Origin: DSUN01 sp035527715
GTDB taxonomy: Bacteria; Planctomycetota; PUPC01; DSUN01
Direction: 5' to 3'
DNA: 47,205 nucleotides
Assembly (NCBI GenBank): GCA_035527715.1
Contig: DATKZY010000215.1
Span: 1-47,205 of the forward strand
Shown: one piece after another, positions 26,097 through 34,977 of the stretch
Numbering within the stretch: position 1 is the stretch's first letter
How the letters are laid out: each line of letters starts with the position of its first letter
Position numbers and translations under genes: made by a program
The notes under the pieces: model-generated
Seen by the model: the letters and a program-made list of their open reading frames with translations, nothing else
What the model was told of the DNA's origin: nothing
Database searches by the model: none

Positions 26097-27890
26097 TCAC
26101 TCAGCCGACCACTGGAGCGCCACCATCGAGAACGGCGGCAGACTGACTGCCTTGCCCGAGGCGAAGTCCGTGAGACGATCCTCGCGGATGACCACCTGGG
26201 GCTGGCCAGTCTCGTACTCGTTGTTGGCGCCGATGTCTTCCGCAGTCAACCACCAGGCCGTGGCGGCACGGTCCTTCACGCTCCCGGAAAACGTCACGGC
26301 GACGGGATGCGCCCGCGCCGTGTCGAGATTCACCAGGAGGAGGCCGCGCCGGGCGCCCTTTCGGAAGGCATGGCTCCACAGGGTGGGGATGCTCTCGTAG
26401 GTGGTCGCCTCGCCCTTCTTGCGGGTGTCCTCGAAGAGGCCTGTGGCGCTGAAGGTCGGCTTCGCGCCGGAGTGTTCCGTGGCCACAAGGCCGCCGCCGA
26501 TCACCTTGTTCGCGATCTGCGTGGCGAGGAAGACGGGGCGGTAGCGCTGGTCGGTGCGGCTCAGCCCGGGGCAGAAGCCCCAGAGCTTGATACCCTCGTA
26601 GAATTGCTTCTGGTTCAGGTTGAAGAGGCACTGGCTGCGGATCTTCTTCTCGCGCATCATCAGCAGCGCGTCGTTCACAATGTTGAGGCCCCCGCCGAGG
26701 TACTCCATCAGCCCCGGAATCTCCTCGGGATGTAGCGTGCCCGGCAGGCAGTACCAGGGGTCGGCGCCCACGTGCTCGCAGAGCAAGTAGTAGTCGTGGA
26801 GGTTGAAGTCGTAGCGCTGGGCCTTGTTGCGGGCGCCCTTGAGGAGGTTGCGGAAGTCGCGGCTCCAGGCGACCTGCTGGAGGCGTGGCCGCAGGTTTGT
26901 CTCGAGGTCGCTTCCGCCCATCTGGAGGTGGCGGAGAATGCCGGGCCGTAGCCTCTTGAGCACGTCTACCAATGTGTCGCGGAAGGGCGTGGGGTTGCGG
27001 TCCTGCTCCTCCTTCCAGATGACGATGTCGTCGAGCAGCACGTCGCCGCCCGTGGCCTCGAAGCGCATGGCGATGCTGTTCTCTTTCTCGGGCCAGCCCT
27101 TGACCTCAATGTGAAGGTCCTGCTTGCGCCACTGGGCGTCAGGCTGGATGGCAGGGATGTTGGCCGAGCGAAGGCTGAGCCGCAGCGTGGGCTCGCCTGC
27201 TTTGGCCTTCGCCCAGAACTGCACCCTCCAAGTGCCGTTCGGCTCGATCTGATTGGCCCAGATCGGCACAAAGGTATAGTGGGCGCTCTCCTCGCTGCCC
27301 TTGAGCCAGAGCGCAGCCTGGCCGAAGGAGCCGGGCGGGATATCGCCGATGCAGGCGGTGTTCTGCTCGGCGTTCCAGAAGGCGGGGTTGCTCGTCTCTC
27401 CGATGCAGCCCTGGTCAAGGCGCTCCAGTTCGAGGAGCAGGCCGTTCTTGTTGCCTTGGGAGGCGGGGACCTTCTTGTCGAGGACGATGTAGGTCAGCTC
27501 GCGCCCGTCCTTGATCTTCCGCGTGCCGAAGTCCCTGATGAGGCCGGTCGTGCCCTTGCCTGGGCCGCCGAGGATGCGGTACTTCACCGTGCCCTTCATC
27601 GCCTCGAAGGCTTCCCTTGGCGGGGAGAACCAGGTGGCCAGCCCGTTCCCGTCCTGCTCCGGCCCCCAGGTAATCATGCGGTAGCGGACACCCTCGAAGT
27701 TCTCGGCGACGCGGGTCTTGACGATGGAGCTGTCCCAGTAGTTGTCGCCGCACGTGTTGATGCCCAGGCGAATCGTGTCCGGCACGAGCACCTGGTCGGT
27801 GATCCGCACCGTCGTGACGTCAGCGGCTTGGGCGGCGAGAAGTGCGGCTCCCAGCGCGAGACCTGCGGCAGTCCACCGAGTCCTGGCCAT
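26097..27890 (-). CDS. Secreted arabinofuranosidase-like protein, probably internally deleted
   Basis: 597 residues from the ATG at 27890 (GGAAAGGAAC upstream; the longer start at 27971 would lie before the ribosome site). A signal peptide (1-23) is followed by R-L-G-I-N-T-C-G-D-N-Y-W, as at the entry of GH51-like arabinofuranosidase homologues. A CBM4/9-like segment spans about 150-290 (W-R-V-Q-F-W-A-K-A-K), and a TIM-barrel start is seen in H-D-Y-Y-L-L-C-E-H-V-G-A-D-P-W-Y-C-L. The catalytic N-E pair expected after the M-E-Y-L-G-G segment is missing; the chain jumps to late-barrel sequence and a C-terminal beta-sandwich. An in-frame deletion is suspected, so activity is doubtful. Confidence 0.7.
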   Translation of the reverse strand: MARTRWTAAGLALGAALLAAQAADVTTVRITDQVLVPDTIRLGINTCGDNYWDSSIVKTRVAENFEGVRYRMITWGPEQDGNGLATWFSPPREAFEAMKGTVKYRILGGPGKGTTGLIRDFGTRKIKDGRELTYIVLDKKVPASQGNKNGLLLELERLDQGCIGETSNPAFWNAEQNTACIGDIPPGSFGQAALWLKGSEESAHYTFVPIWANQIEPNGTWRVQFWAKAKAGEPTLRLSLRSANIPAIQPDAQWRKQDLHIEVKGWPEKENSIAMRFEATGGDVLLDDIVIWKEEQDRNPTPFRDTLVDVLKRLRPGILRHLQMGGSDLETNLRPRLQQVAWSRDFRNLLKGARNKAQRYDFNLHDYYLLCEHVGADPWYCLPGTLHPEEIPGLMEYLGGGLNIVNDALLMMREKKIRSQCLFNLNQKQFYEGIKLWGFCPGLSRTDQRYRPVFLATQIANKVIGGGLVATEHSGAKPTFSATGLFEDTRKKGEATTYESIPTLWSHAFRKGARRGLLLVNLDTARAHPVAVTFSGSVKDRAATAWWLTAEDIGANNEYETGQPQVVIREDRLTDFASGKAVSLPPFSMVALQWSAE

Positions 27891-28330
27891 GTGGTTGTTC
27901 CTTTCCAAGGTTGGGTACATGACGACGGGCCTGTCCGCGCAAGCGCCCGGCATGCTACTGCGGACCGGCACGTCGTGCCTTCACGATCCTCCGTCAGGAT
28001 AGCACAATGTTCCCTGACAGTACCATCCTTGTTCTGGCTGACCTGCTTTGCCAGCGCCTTCGATGCTACATTGTAGCCGCCCCTCAAATCCAGGCACGAG
28101 CACGCCAACTGAGTCAGCACAAGAGGACGGGACCACCATCAGGTGCCGAGGAGGCCATCGGCTGGGAGCTGTTGGCAGCTTTGGAGGCGTTGGAGAGGAA
28201 ATGCCCCGGTTCCGCACGACCGTAGAGCGCCTGAGCTTCGGGGGAGCCGAAGGACCATGCTACAGCCCCCAGGCGCCGCGCCATCTCCCCACCATCACAG
28301 TCTCCTCGACGCTCAACACCGCATGGCCCT

Positions 28331-28352
28331 GGGGCCACTATGGGGTGGCCCC
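28331..28352. terminator. Hairpin downstream of the broken URO-D-like gene
   Basis: GGGGCCAC (28331-28338) and GTGGCCCC (28345-28352) form a perfect 8-bp stem about 33 bp beyond the last minus-strand stop. No U-run. The gap 27891-28384 has no credible gene. Confidence 0.4.
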
Positions 28353-28384
28353 GACCCTCGCTTGGGGAGTTTGGGAACAAGGGT

Positions 28385-29102
28385 TCAGTAGTCCTCCCCG
28401 GGGAACTCCACCTTGACAGGCAGGGCATCGATGTCAGCAATGCTGGCGGAGACGCGGCGGGGTGCCTCATGGAGGTCCAGGAGGGTGTCGGCACGCCCAA
28501 TGCGCGCCAGGAGTTCTTCCATCAACGGTGAGCCCGAAGTGGCAGCCGAGAGGGCACGGTTCAACATGCTCGCGGCGTTCCGCAGAGCGGCACCGGATTG
28601 GCAACGTGTTCCACGAGCGGTGCCAGAGCCCCAGGGTGCCGGGGCGGAGCCCGAGCCGGGCGGCCGTGCGGAGGCAGCGGAGTCTCTGGCGGGCGGTCCA
28701 CCCACGTGTCCCAGTCGGCGGGGCAGCGGCCACGCGTCATCGGATCGAGTCGCTCTCTCAGTGCCTCGAAGTCGTCGCGGTTGGCCACGGGGTGCTTGAG
28801 GAACTGGGGCCGGCGGAGGCCGTCCTTGCTCTCGCGGAGGACGATGTCCATCTCGTTGCGGATGACCCGGGTGTGGCCGGCCTCCTCGAGCACCTCGACG
28901 TCGAAGGGGGGTAGAGGTAGATCTCGATAGGCGGGCGGAAGTAGTGGGTGATGCCGCAGTGGCCCCACGGCTCGACGCCATCGGGCAGCCCCTCGCCGCG
29001 CCAGCGTTCAATGGTCTCCGGCCAGTAGCCCCACTCGAACTGGCAGAGCGGGGCCGGCCGCTCGAAGGCCATCATCGCATGGAAGGCTTCGCGCTGGGTC
29101 AA
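28385..29102 (-). pseudogene. Broken URO-D-like gene
   Basis: Coding-like sequence jumps between frames. It starts at 29102 with M-T-Q-R-E-A-F-H-A-M-M and R-W-R-G-E-G-L-P-D-G, then moves to the frame of F-D-V-E-V-L-E-E-A-G-H-T-R-V-I-R-N-E near 28905, then W-D-T-W-V-D-R near 28715. It ends in a third frame with L-L-D-L-H-E-A-P-R-R-V and E-F-P-G-E-D-Y at 28385. The N-terminal part matches the URO-D-like methyltransferase group, but the zinc-site half is missing, so frameshifts plus an internal deletion are likely. Its ATG overlaps the stop of the upstream intact homologue by 4 bp (ATGA). Confidence 0.65.
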
Positions 29103-30232
29103 GAGCTGCTCCCTCCCGCTGAAGCATCCTCCGCCCCGGGCAACGGGTACTTGCGCGAGATCTCACCACAGAGATTCACGGCGGCCCGCACGCGTTCGTC
29201 CGGTGTACCGGCCTCGATGTCCGCCAGCACCAGGTCGCAGGGCCCGAAGTCTCTGGCGATCCGCTCGAAGTCGTCGCGAAGCTGGGAGACCGTCCTGCGG
29301 GCCAGGTCCATCGGCGTGTACATCAAGGCCCGCCGCGCGTTGGGGAATGCCTCTCGCGCCGCGATCAGGTCGGAATCGAGCCCCATGTCGATGTAGCCCA
29401 CGTTCGGCACGGTGGCATAGTGCGGGACGTATGGGTCCGCGCGCCACGCGCAGTTGTGGATGCCCAAGAGGCCGAAGGCCTCGGCGAAGCGCACGTCGTG
29501 GGGAAGCAGGAACTCGCGGTATACCTCGGGCGAGACCATGTTCACTAGGCAGTTGCTCACGGTGAAGTGGCTCACCTCGACGCCCGTCGCTCGCTGTCGC
29601 TCGTACAGCCGTCGAGTCGCGTCGGTCATCGTGGCGGCCACGCAATCGAGCAGGCGTCGGGCACGCTCCGGGGCCATCGCGATGTCCATGAACAGTGCCT
29701 GGCCGCGCAGGCGATGAGCGTTGTTCAGGACGCCCTGCCAGTTGATGTATCCCTCCACGCGGCCCTCGAGGGCGGCGATCTGGTCTACCTGGTCGAGCAG
29801 GCCCCGGAGAAACGGGTTGGCGTCGAGGTCGGGCGGCGTCAGGGCGTCGGCCTGGTCGCCGTCCAGATAGTGGTGCGCGGAGTCGGGCCAACCATCGGGC
29901 GCGAACACCAGCGGCACGCCGTAAATGCCCGCCACGACACACGCGCCGAAGGTGCCGGTGAGCAGGTCCAGGGGCTCGGACGGCCGGTCGATTCGGCCGA
30001 TTCGCGTGCAGGGGAAGCGCCGGTGCAACTCGGCCCGCATGGCCACGACCGTACCCCGTCGGTACGCGGAGTCGGCGTGCCAGCGCTCGCCGAAGTCGAT
30101 CCCCAGCGCCTGGTGGTACCACTTCGGCGTGAAGCCGACCTCGGGACGCAGATAGGGTTCGTCGCCATCCATGGGCCGTCGTGTGGCCGGAGCCCCCGGG
30201 GCGATGTAGCTGATCAGGTGGTCGGGCCTCAT
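29099..30232 (-). CDS. URO-D-like (corrinoid methyltransferase family) protein
   Basis: 377 residues, cytoplasmic, no signal peptide. It fits the uroporphyrinogen decarboxylase/MtaA-type fold: P-L-D-L-L-T-G-T-F-G (87-96), G-Y-I-N-W-Q-G-V-L-N (161-170) and G-I-H-N-C-A-W (257-263), where H259-x-C261 matches the zinc ligands of methylcobamide:coenzyme M methyltransferase homologues. Such proteins can move methyl groups from corrinoids; a true heme-pathway decarboxylase is less likely in this context. The ATG at 30232 overlaps the upstream stop (ATGA), so translation is probably coupled to the sialidase-like gene. Confidence 0.8.
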   Translation of the reverse strand: MRPDHLISYIAPGAPATRRPMDGDEPYLRPEVGFTPKWYHQALGIDFGERWHADSAYRRGTVVAMRAELHRRFPCTRIGRIDRPSEPLDLLTGTFGACVVAGIYGVPLVFAPDGWPDSAHHYLDGDQADALTPPDLDANPFLRGLLDQVDQIAALEGRVEGYINWQGVLNNAHRLRGQALFMDIAMAPERARRLLDCVAATMTDATRRLYERQRATGVEVSHFTVSNCLVNMVSPEVYREFLLPHDVRFAEAFGLLGIHNCAWRADPYVPHYATVPNVGYIDMGLDSDLIAAREAFPNARRALMYTPMDLARRTVSQLRDDFERIARDFGPCDLVLADIEAGTPDERVRAAVNLCGEISRKYPLPGAEDASAGGSSS

Positions 30233-32868
30233 TGGCTCGCCTCGGGAGCGTAGGCCCCCGACGGGTCGCAGGCCACCGCGGCGACGACGGCGTCGGCCTC
30301 GCTGGCGCCGGCGCCTTCGCCCCACTGCACGTAGGCGCCGCGAGCGCCGGCAGCGGTGTCCGCCTGCCTGGTCGTCCGTCGCGCGCCCAGCAGCTTGCCG
30401 TCGCGGAACACCTGCACGTTGCCGCCGCCATCCACCGCCAGGCGGTAGGTGTACAGCGCCGCGGCGTTGTCCAGGCTCTCCGCCAGGGGGTGAAAGCTGC
30501 CATCGTACCAGAGCACGGCAGAGGCGGTCACCGTGATGAACGCGCGTCCGATCCCGGGCACGAAGGTCTCCAGATCGATCCCGCGCGACCGGTCGGTAGA
30601 GCGGGTGACCTTCATCGTGATCTCGACGGTGTGCCCCTTCTCGGGGCACCCGCCTCCTAATGCGTTCCTGCCGTCGCCGACCCATCGCACGCGCTGGCCC
30701 GGGCCGGTTCTCACGTGCAGCGCGCCGTGCTGGATCTTCACGGCCTCGCCTTCGTCGGCTCGCGTGCCATTGAATCGCCAGCCGGCCTGGGAGGGGAGCC
30801 TATCAGCATGGAAGACCCTATCCAGCCTGGCCTTCTTCCTTAGCTCATCGGGCTTCGGAGGCGGAGGCGGCGCGGGAGGGCTGGCCTTCAGCCACGCCAG
30901 GTTGAACGCGTAGTACTGCTTGGAGCTGATGAGGTGGATGACGTTGCCCGGCGTCTGGTGGACCGACATATACCCGCGAGGCTCCGCCGAAGCACTGGAC
31001 ATGGCAAACATCCCCGTGTTCCCCCCGCCGTCCACGCGCTGCGCTGGGCCGCCAGGAGTGATCGGCCGGCGGATGTCCCACGTCTCGCCCTCGTCGTAGC
31101 TGAGCGCCGCGAACAGGCCCGAGCCGACGTGCTCGTTGCCGGCTGCGTCGGTGAACGTCATCCGTTTGCTGAAGGACGCAAGGAAGATCGGCCCCTCGGT
31201 GAGGCGGGTGAGCACCAGCCGCTGGCCCCCGCCGATCGGCGGGAACGGGCTGGGCCGATACGTCCACGTCTTGCCCATGTCGGTGGAGATGCTCATCGGC
31301 ATGTGGCCGTCGATGGTGTCGCTGCGGCCGAGCGCCAGCAGCCGACCGTCCTTGAGTTGCACCACGCCGGCGTGGATGCCGGCGATCCAGGCGCCGGTGG
31401 CGCCTTTCTCGAACTTCGGCTGCGGGCGCCCCTCGCCGGGATCGGTCCACATCTTGCCGCCATCGTGGCTGATGAGCATAGCCGAGCCACCATTGCCGCC
31501 GGTCACCGCATCGCATGGGACGATGATGTCGCCTTCCTTTGTCTTGAAGACCGACTCGATCGGCATGTGGTGCAGGCCATGCTCCGGCATGATCAACCTG
31601 GCCTTCGACCACGTGGCGCCGTTGTCGGTCGAGGTTCGCATGATGCTCGCCAAGCCGCCCCACGTGCCGCCCGCGCCGAGGCCGTTGAAGTGGAACAACG
31701 TCCCGTCGTCGTCCACGAACAGCGCGGAGGCGTGGTCGTTGCGGTCGGGGGCGTCCCAGAACAGGTCGGCCTGCTCCCACTCGTCGCGGCCACGGCGCAG
31801 CCGGCTGGCGGCGACGGCCAGCACGCGATCCGGCTCGCCTCGGGTGGTGTACCAGATGGCCAGCAGGTCGCCGTTCGGGCAGCCGACCAGGGCCGGGCAG
31901 TGGTTGTGCCGGGAATAGAGCGGCCCGTCGGAGCCCGGGGGAATCTTGACGTAAGGGATGGGGCCTTTGAAGTACGGCTTGGACATGTCGGGGCCCTTGG
32001 ACCAGTCGGCTTTCTCCTGCTTGACGTCTCTGGCCCACCGCGCCGTCTGCAGTGGAGGCAGGGGCTTGGTCTGGGGCATCTCGCCGCACGCGACGCGGAA
32101 GCCGGTCAGCCAGTGCTTGTCCTCCGGCAGCGTGCCCATCCGGTTGGCGCTACGGAGGTACTCGAGCGTGGTCGAGTGGCTTCCGCCCCGGGTGACGCGG
32201 AAGTCGCCGTCGGCCCGACCGACCGGGTCGGTCTGCTCGCCCTCGGCATACGGCCCGTACCAATCCAGACACCACTCCTCCACGTTGCCGTGCATGTCCA
32301 TCAGGCCCCAGGGATTCGGTGGCGCCTTGCCCACATGCAACGGGACCACCTCGCCGTTCCCCCGGCTGGAGGGGAACCAACTGTTCTTGACGTTCTCGTG
32401 GAAGGCCTTGGGCAGCTTGTCGCCGGTGTGGTACGGCGTGGTGGTGCCGGCCCGACAGGCATACTCCCACTCCGCCTCGGTGGGCAGGCGGTACGGCTCG
32501 CCCTCCTTCTTGCCAAGCCACTGGCAGAAGGCCACCGCGTCTTCCCACGAGACGAACACCACCGCCTCGTCGTCGTCCTTCGAGAATCCGAGCTTGCCAC
32601 GGAGCTTTCTGTGCTCGGGGTCGAACTGCTCGTACTGGGCGTTGGTGACCTCGGTCGAGCCAAGGCCGAACGGCCTGGAGATGGTCACCTTGTGAACGGG
32701 TTTCTCGTCGAACTCGCCCTCCCCGCTTCCTCTCTGGAAGCTGCCCGCCTCGATCTGGACCATCTTCATGCCGATGGAGTTGGTGTAGGTCACTGGCTTG
32801 ACGGGCTCGCCGCCTGGCGCCCGGACCGCAACCAGAAGCGCAGATGCCCACGCGATTCCCAACTTCAT
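30229..32868 (-). CDS. Secreted FGE-like/sialidase-like fusion protein with extra C-terminal domain
   Basis: 879 residues with a short signal peptide. Residues about 25-275 are a formylglycine-generating-enzyme-like (SUMF1) domain: I-E-A-G-S-F-Q-R-G-S, L-P-T-E-A-E-W-E-Y-A-C-R-A-G-T-T, G-N-V-E-E-W-C-L-D-W and R-G-G-S-H-S. The redox-active cysteine pair expected after R-G-G-S is absent (S-T-T-L-E-Y-L-R), so sulfatase activation is unlikely. Residues 310-660 are a BNR sialidase-like propeller with Asp-boxes (S-T-D-N-G-A-T-W, S-H-D-G-G-K-M-W, S-T-D-M-G-K-T-W). Residues 685-879 form a LamG-like sandwich absent from the upstream paralogue. Confidence 0.85.
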   Translation of the reverse strand: MKLGIAWASALLVAVRAPGGEPVKPVTYTNSIGMKMVQIEAGSFQRGSGEGEFDEKPVHKVTISRPFGLGSTEVTNAQYEQFDPEHRKLRGKLGFSKDDDEAVVFVSWEDAVAFCQWLGKKEGEPYRLPTEAEWEYACRAGTTTPYHTGDKLPKAFHENVKNSWFPSSRGNGEVVPLHVGKAPPNPWGLMDMHGNVEEWCLDWYGPYAEGEQTDPVGRADGDFRVTRGGSHSTTLEYLRSANRMGTLPEDKHWLTGFRVACGEMPQTKPLPPLQTARWARDVKQEKADWSKGPDMSKPYFKGPIPYVKIPPGSDGPLYSRHNHCPALVGCPNGDLLAIWYTTRGEPDRVLAVAASRLRRGRDEWEQADLFWDAPDRNDHASALFVDDDGTLFHFNGLGAGGTWGGLASIMRTSTDNGATWSKARLIMPEHGLHHMPIESVFKTKEGDIIVPCDAVTGGNGGSAMLISHDGGKMWTDPGEGRPQPKFEKGATGAWIAGIHAGVVQLKDGRLLALGRSDTIDGHMPMSISTDMGKTWTYRPSPFPPIGGGQRLVLTRLTEGPIFLASFSKRMTFTDAAGNEHVGSGLFAALSYDEGETWDIRRPITPGGPAQRVDGGGNTGMFAMSSASAEPRGYMSVHQTPGNVIHLISSKQYYAFNLAWLKASPPAPPPPPKPDELRKKARLDRVFHADRLPSQAGWRFNGTRADEGEAVKIQHGALHVRTGPGQRVRWVGDGRNALGGGCPEKGHTVEITMKVTRSTDRSRGIDLETFVPGIGRAFITVTASAVLWYDGSFHPLAESLDNAAALYTYRLAVDGGGNVQVFRDGKLLGARRTTRQADTAAGARGAYVQWGEGAGASEADAVVAAVACDPSGAYAPEASQ

Positions 32869-32872
32869 GGCT

Positions 32873-34939
32873 CTACCTCTCTGCCTTGGAGGTGGTGCCT
32901 GCTTGCAGCCAGGCCAAGTTGAGGCGGTAATGCAGGCCGCTCGAGATCAGGTGGATCACCCCGTCTGGCGTCTGCGTGGCGGCCAGGTAGCCGCGGGGCT
33001 CGGCATGGGTGTCGTCGAGGAGGAAGCTGCCGGTGAGCGTCACGTCCTTGAGCGTCCGGGGGGGCTCGCCAGGCGTAACGGGCCTGCGGACGGGCCAGGT
33101 GGCCCCGTCGTCGAAGGAGAGTGCGGCGAACATGCCGTGGATACGTCGCGGCCGTCCCGCGGCGTCGGTCGCAATGAAGGGAGGCGCCTTGTCGAGGTTC
33201 TCGCGGTATTTGAAGAAGTCGTGGCTGAAGGAGACGAACAGGAGCGGCCCCTCACGGAGGCGAAGCAGGACGGCGCGCTGGTTGCCACCGATGGGCGGCC
33301 ACGGGCTGGAGCTGTAGTGCCAGGTAGCGCCAAAATCGGGCGAGACGCTCTGGGGCATGTGATCGCCGATGTTGTCGTTGCTGCCCAAGCGGTTGTCGCC
33401 GCGGCCGAAGGCCAGGAGGCGGCCGTCGCTGAGCTGAGCCACACAGGCGTGGATACCGGCGATGGTGGCGCCGCTCGGGTCGCGCGGGAAGTCGGGCTTC
33501 GGCGTTCCCGCGCCGGGGTCGACCCAGGTCTTGCCACCATCGCGGCTCACGTGGATGGCCGTGCCGCCGTTGCCGCCGTACACGGCGTCGCAGGGCTGAA
33601 TGATGAAGCCTTCGCGGGTGCGGGAGGTGCCGCTGATGATCTGGTTGCGGGGCTCGTGGTGGGGGTTGATGAGGCGGGCGGTCCAAGTGATGCCGTTGTC
33701 GGCGCTCGTGCGGAGGACGAGGGCAAGGTTGGCCCAGCCGCCGCCGGCCTCGAGGCCGTTGAAGTGGTAGAGTGTGCCCTCGCCATCGTGCCAGAGCGCG
33801 GAGCCGGTCATGTTGCGGTCGGGCGCCTTGAAGAACTCGGCGGCGGGGTCCCACTCCTCGGCGCCGCGGCGCAGGCGGCTGGCCGCGATGGTCATCTCCC
33901 GGCCCGGCTCGGTGCGCGTGGAGAACCAGCACGCCAGCAGGTCGCCGTTCGCGCACCAGGTGATGGACGGGCAGTGGTTGTGGCGGGCGTAGAGCGGCCC
34001 GTCGGCTCCGGGCGGGATGTGCACGAACCGCCGCGGGCCGCGGAAATATGGCTTCGCGGGGTCGGGGCCGCCGACCCAGTCGTGCTTGGCCTGCGGCACG
34101 TCGCGCGCCCAGCGGGGCGGCTCGGGCGGCGGCAGCGGCTTGGTGGCCGACGGCTCGCCGCAGACCACGCGGAAGCCGATGAGCCAGTGTTTGTCGTCGG
34201 GGAGGGTGCCGAGGCGGTTGGCGCTGCGGAGGAAGGCCACGTCCGTGTTGTGGCTGCCACCGCGGGTGACCTTCATCTCGCCCGCCTCGCGGCCCACGGG
34301 GTCCGTTTGCTCGCCGGACTCGTAAGGGCCGTACCAGTCGAGGCACCACTCCTCGACGTTCCCGTGCATGTCGTGGAGGCCCCACGGGTTCGGCGGCGTT
34401 CGCCCGATGGTCAGGTCCACCGGCTTGGGGTCCCAACTGAACTCCTGCGCTCGGTGGTACACCCGCGGCAGCTTGTCGCCCGCGTGGTAGACGGTCGTTG
34501 TGCCGGCGCGGCAGGCATACTCCCACTCGGCCTCCGTGGGGAGACGGTACGGCTTCCCTTCCTTTTTCGAGAGCCACTCGCAGAAGCGCATCGCATCGTG
34601 CCAGGAGACGAACACGACGGCCTCGTCGTCGCCCTTCGAGAGGCCCCGCTTGCCGCGCAGCCTCTTGTGCCCGGGGTCGAACTGCTCGTATTGCGCGTTC
34701 GTCACCTCGGTGGTGGCCAGGAAGAAGGGGGTTGAGATGATGACTCTGTGAACGGGCCGCTCGTCCGCGTCGCCGCCGTGCTCCTGCCCCATCTGGAAGC
34801 TGCCGGCGGGAATGCTAACGAGCTTCATCTCCACGGAGTTGCTGATCAACTCGGGCACGACGCTCCCCCCAAAGGCATGGCGCACCAAAAAGGTCAAGAC
34901 GGCGACGAGTGCGTGCCGCCACATCCTCTGAGTCCTCAT
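32873..34939 (-). CDS. Secreted FGE-like/sialidase-like fusion protein
   Basis: 688 residues from the ATG at 34939 (CGAGGAGAA about 10 bp upstream). A signal peptide (1-24) precedes an FGE-like domain with the same landmarks as the downstream paralogue and again no cysteine pair (R-G-G-S-H-N-T-D-V-A-F-L-R). A BNR propeller follows (S-A-D-N-G-I-T-W, S-R-D-G-G-K-T-W, S-F-D-D-G-A-T-W). Only 4 bp separate its stop from the next gene's start, whose ribosome site overlaps this gene's end. A tandem duplication that diverged is the simplest origin. Glycan substrate unknown; true sialidase activity is not shown. Confidence 0.85.
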   Translation of the reverse strand: MRTQRMWRHALVAVLTFLVRHAFGGSVVPELISNSVEMKLVSIPAGSFQMGQEHGGDADERPVHRVIISTPFFLATTEVTNAQYEQFDPGHKRLRGKRGLSKGDDEAVVFVSWHDAMRFCEWLSKKEGKPYRLPTEAEWEYACRAGTTTVYHAGDKLPRVYHRAQEFSWDPKPVDLTIGRTPPNPWGLHDMHGNVEEWCLDWYGPYESGEQTDPVGREAGEMKVTRGGSHNTDVAFLRSANRLGTLPDDKHWLIGFRVVCGEPSATKPLPPPEPPRWARDVPQAKHDWVGGPDPAKPYFRGPRRFVHIPPGADGPLYARHNHCPSITWCANGDLLACWFSTRTEPGREMTIAASRLRRGAEEWDPAAEFFKAPDRNMTGSALWHDGEGTLYHFNGLEAGGGWANLALVLRTSADNGITWTARLINPHHEPRNQIISGTSRTREGFIIQPCDAVYGGNGGTAIHVSRDGGKTWVDPGAGTPKPDFPRDPSGATIAGIHACVAQLSDGRLLAFGRGDNRLGSNDNIGDHMPQSVSPDFGATWHYSSSPWPPIGGNQRAVLLRLREGPLLFVSFSHDFFKYRENLDKAPPFIATDAAGRPRRIHGMFAALSFDDGATWPVRRPVTPGEPPRTLKDVTLTGSFLLDDTHAEPRGYLAATQTPDGVIHLISSGLHYRLNLAWLQAGTTSKAER

Positions 34940-34977
34940 GCGGTCCGTTCTCCTCGAGCCAATGGCGCTCCGGAGTG

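Noticed and set aside
29099..30232. Genuine heme-pathway uroporphyrinogen decarboxylase
   Set aside because: H-x-C zinc motif and position in a sialidase-like operon fit methyltransferase-type homologues better.
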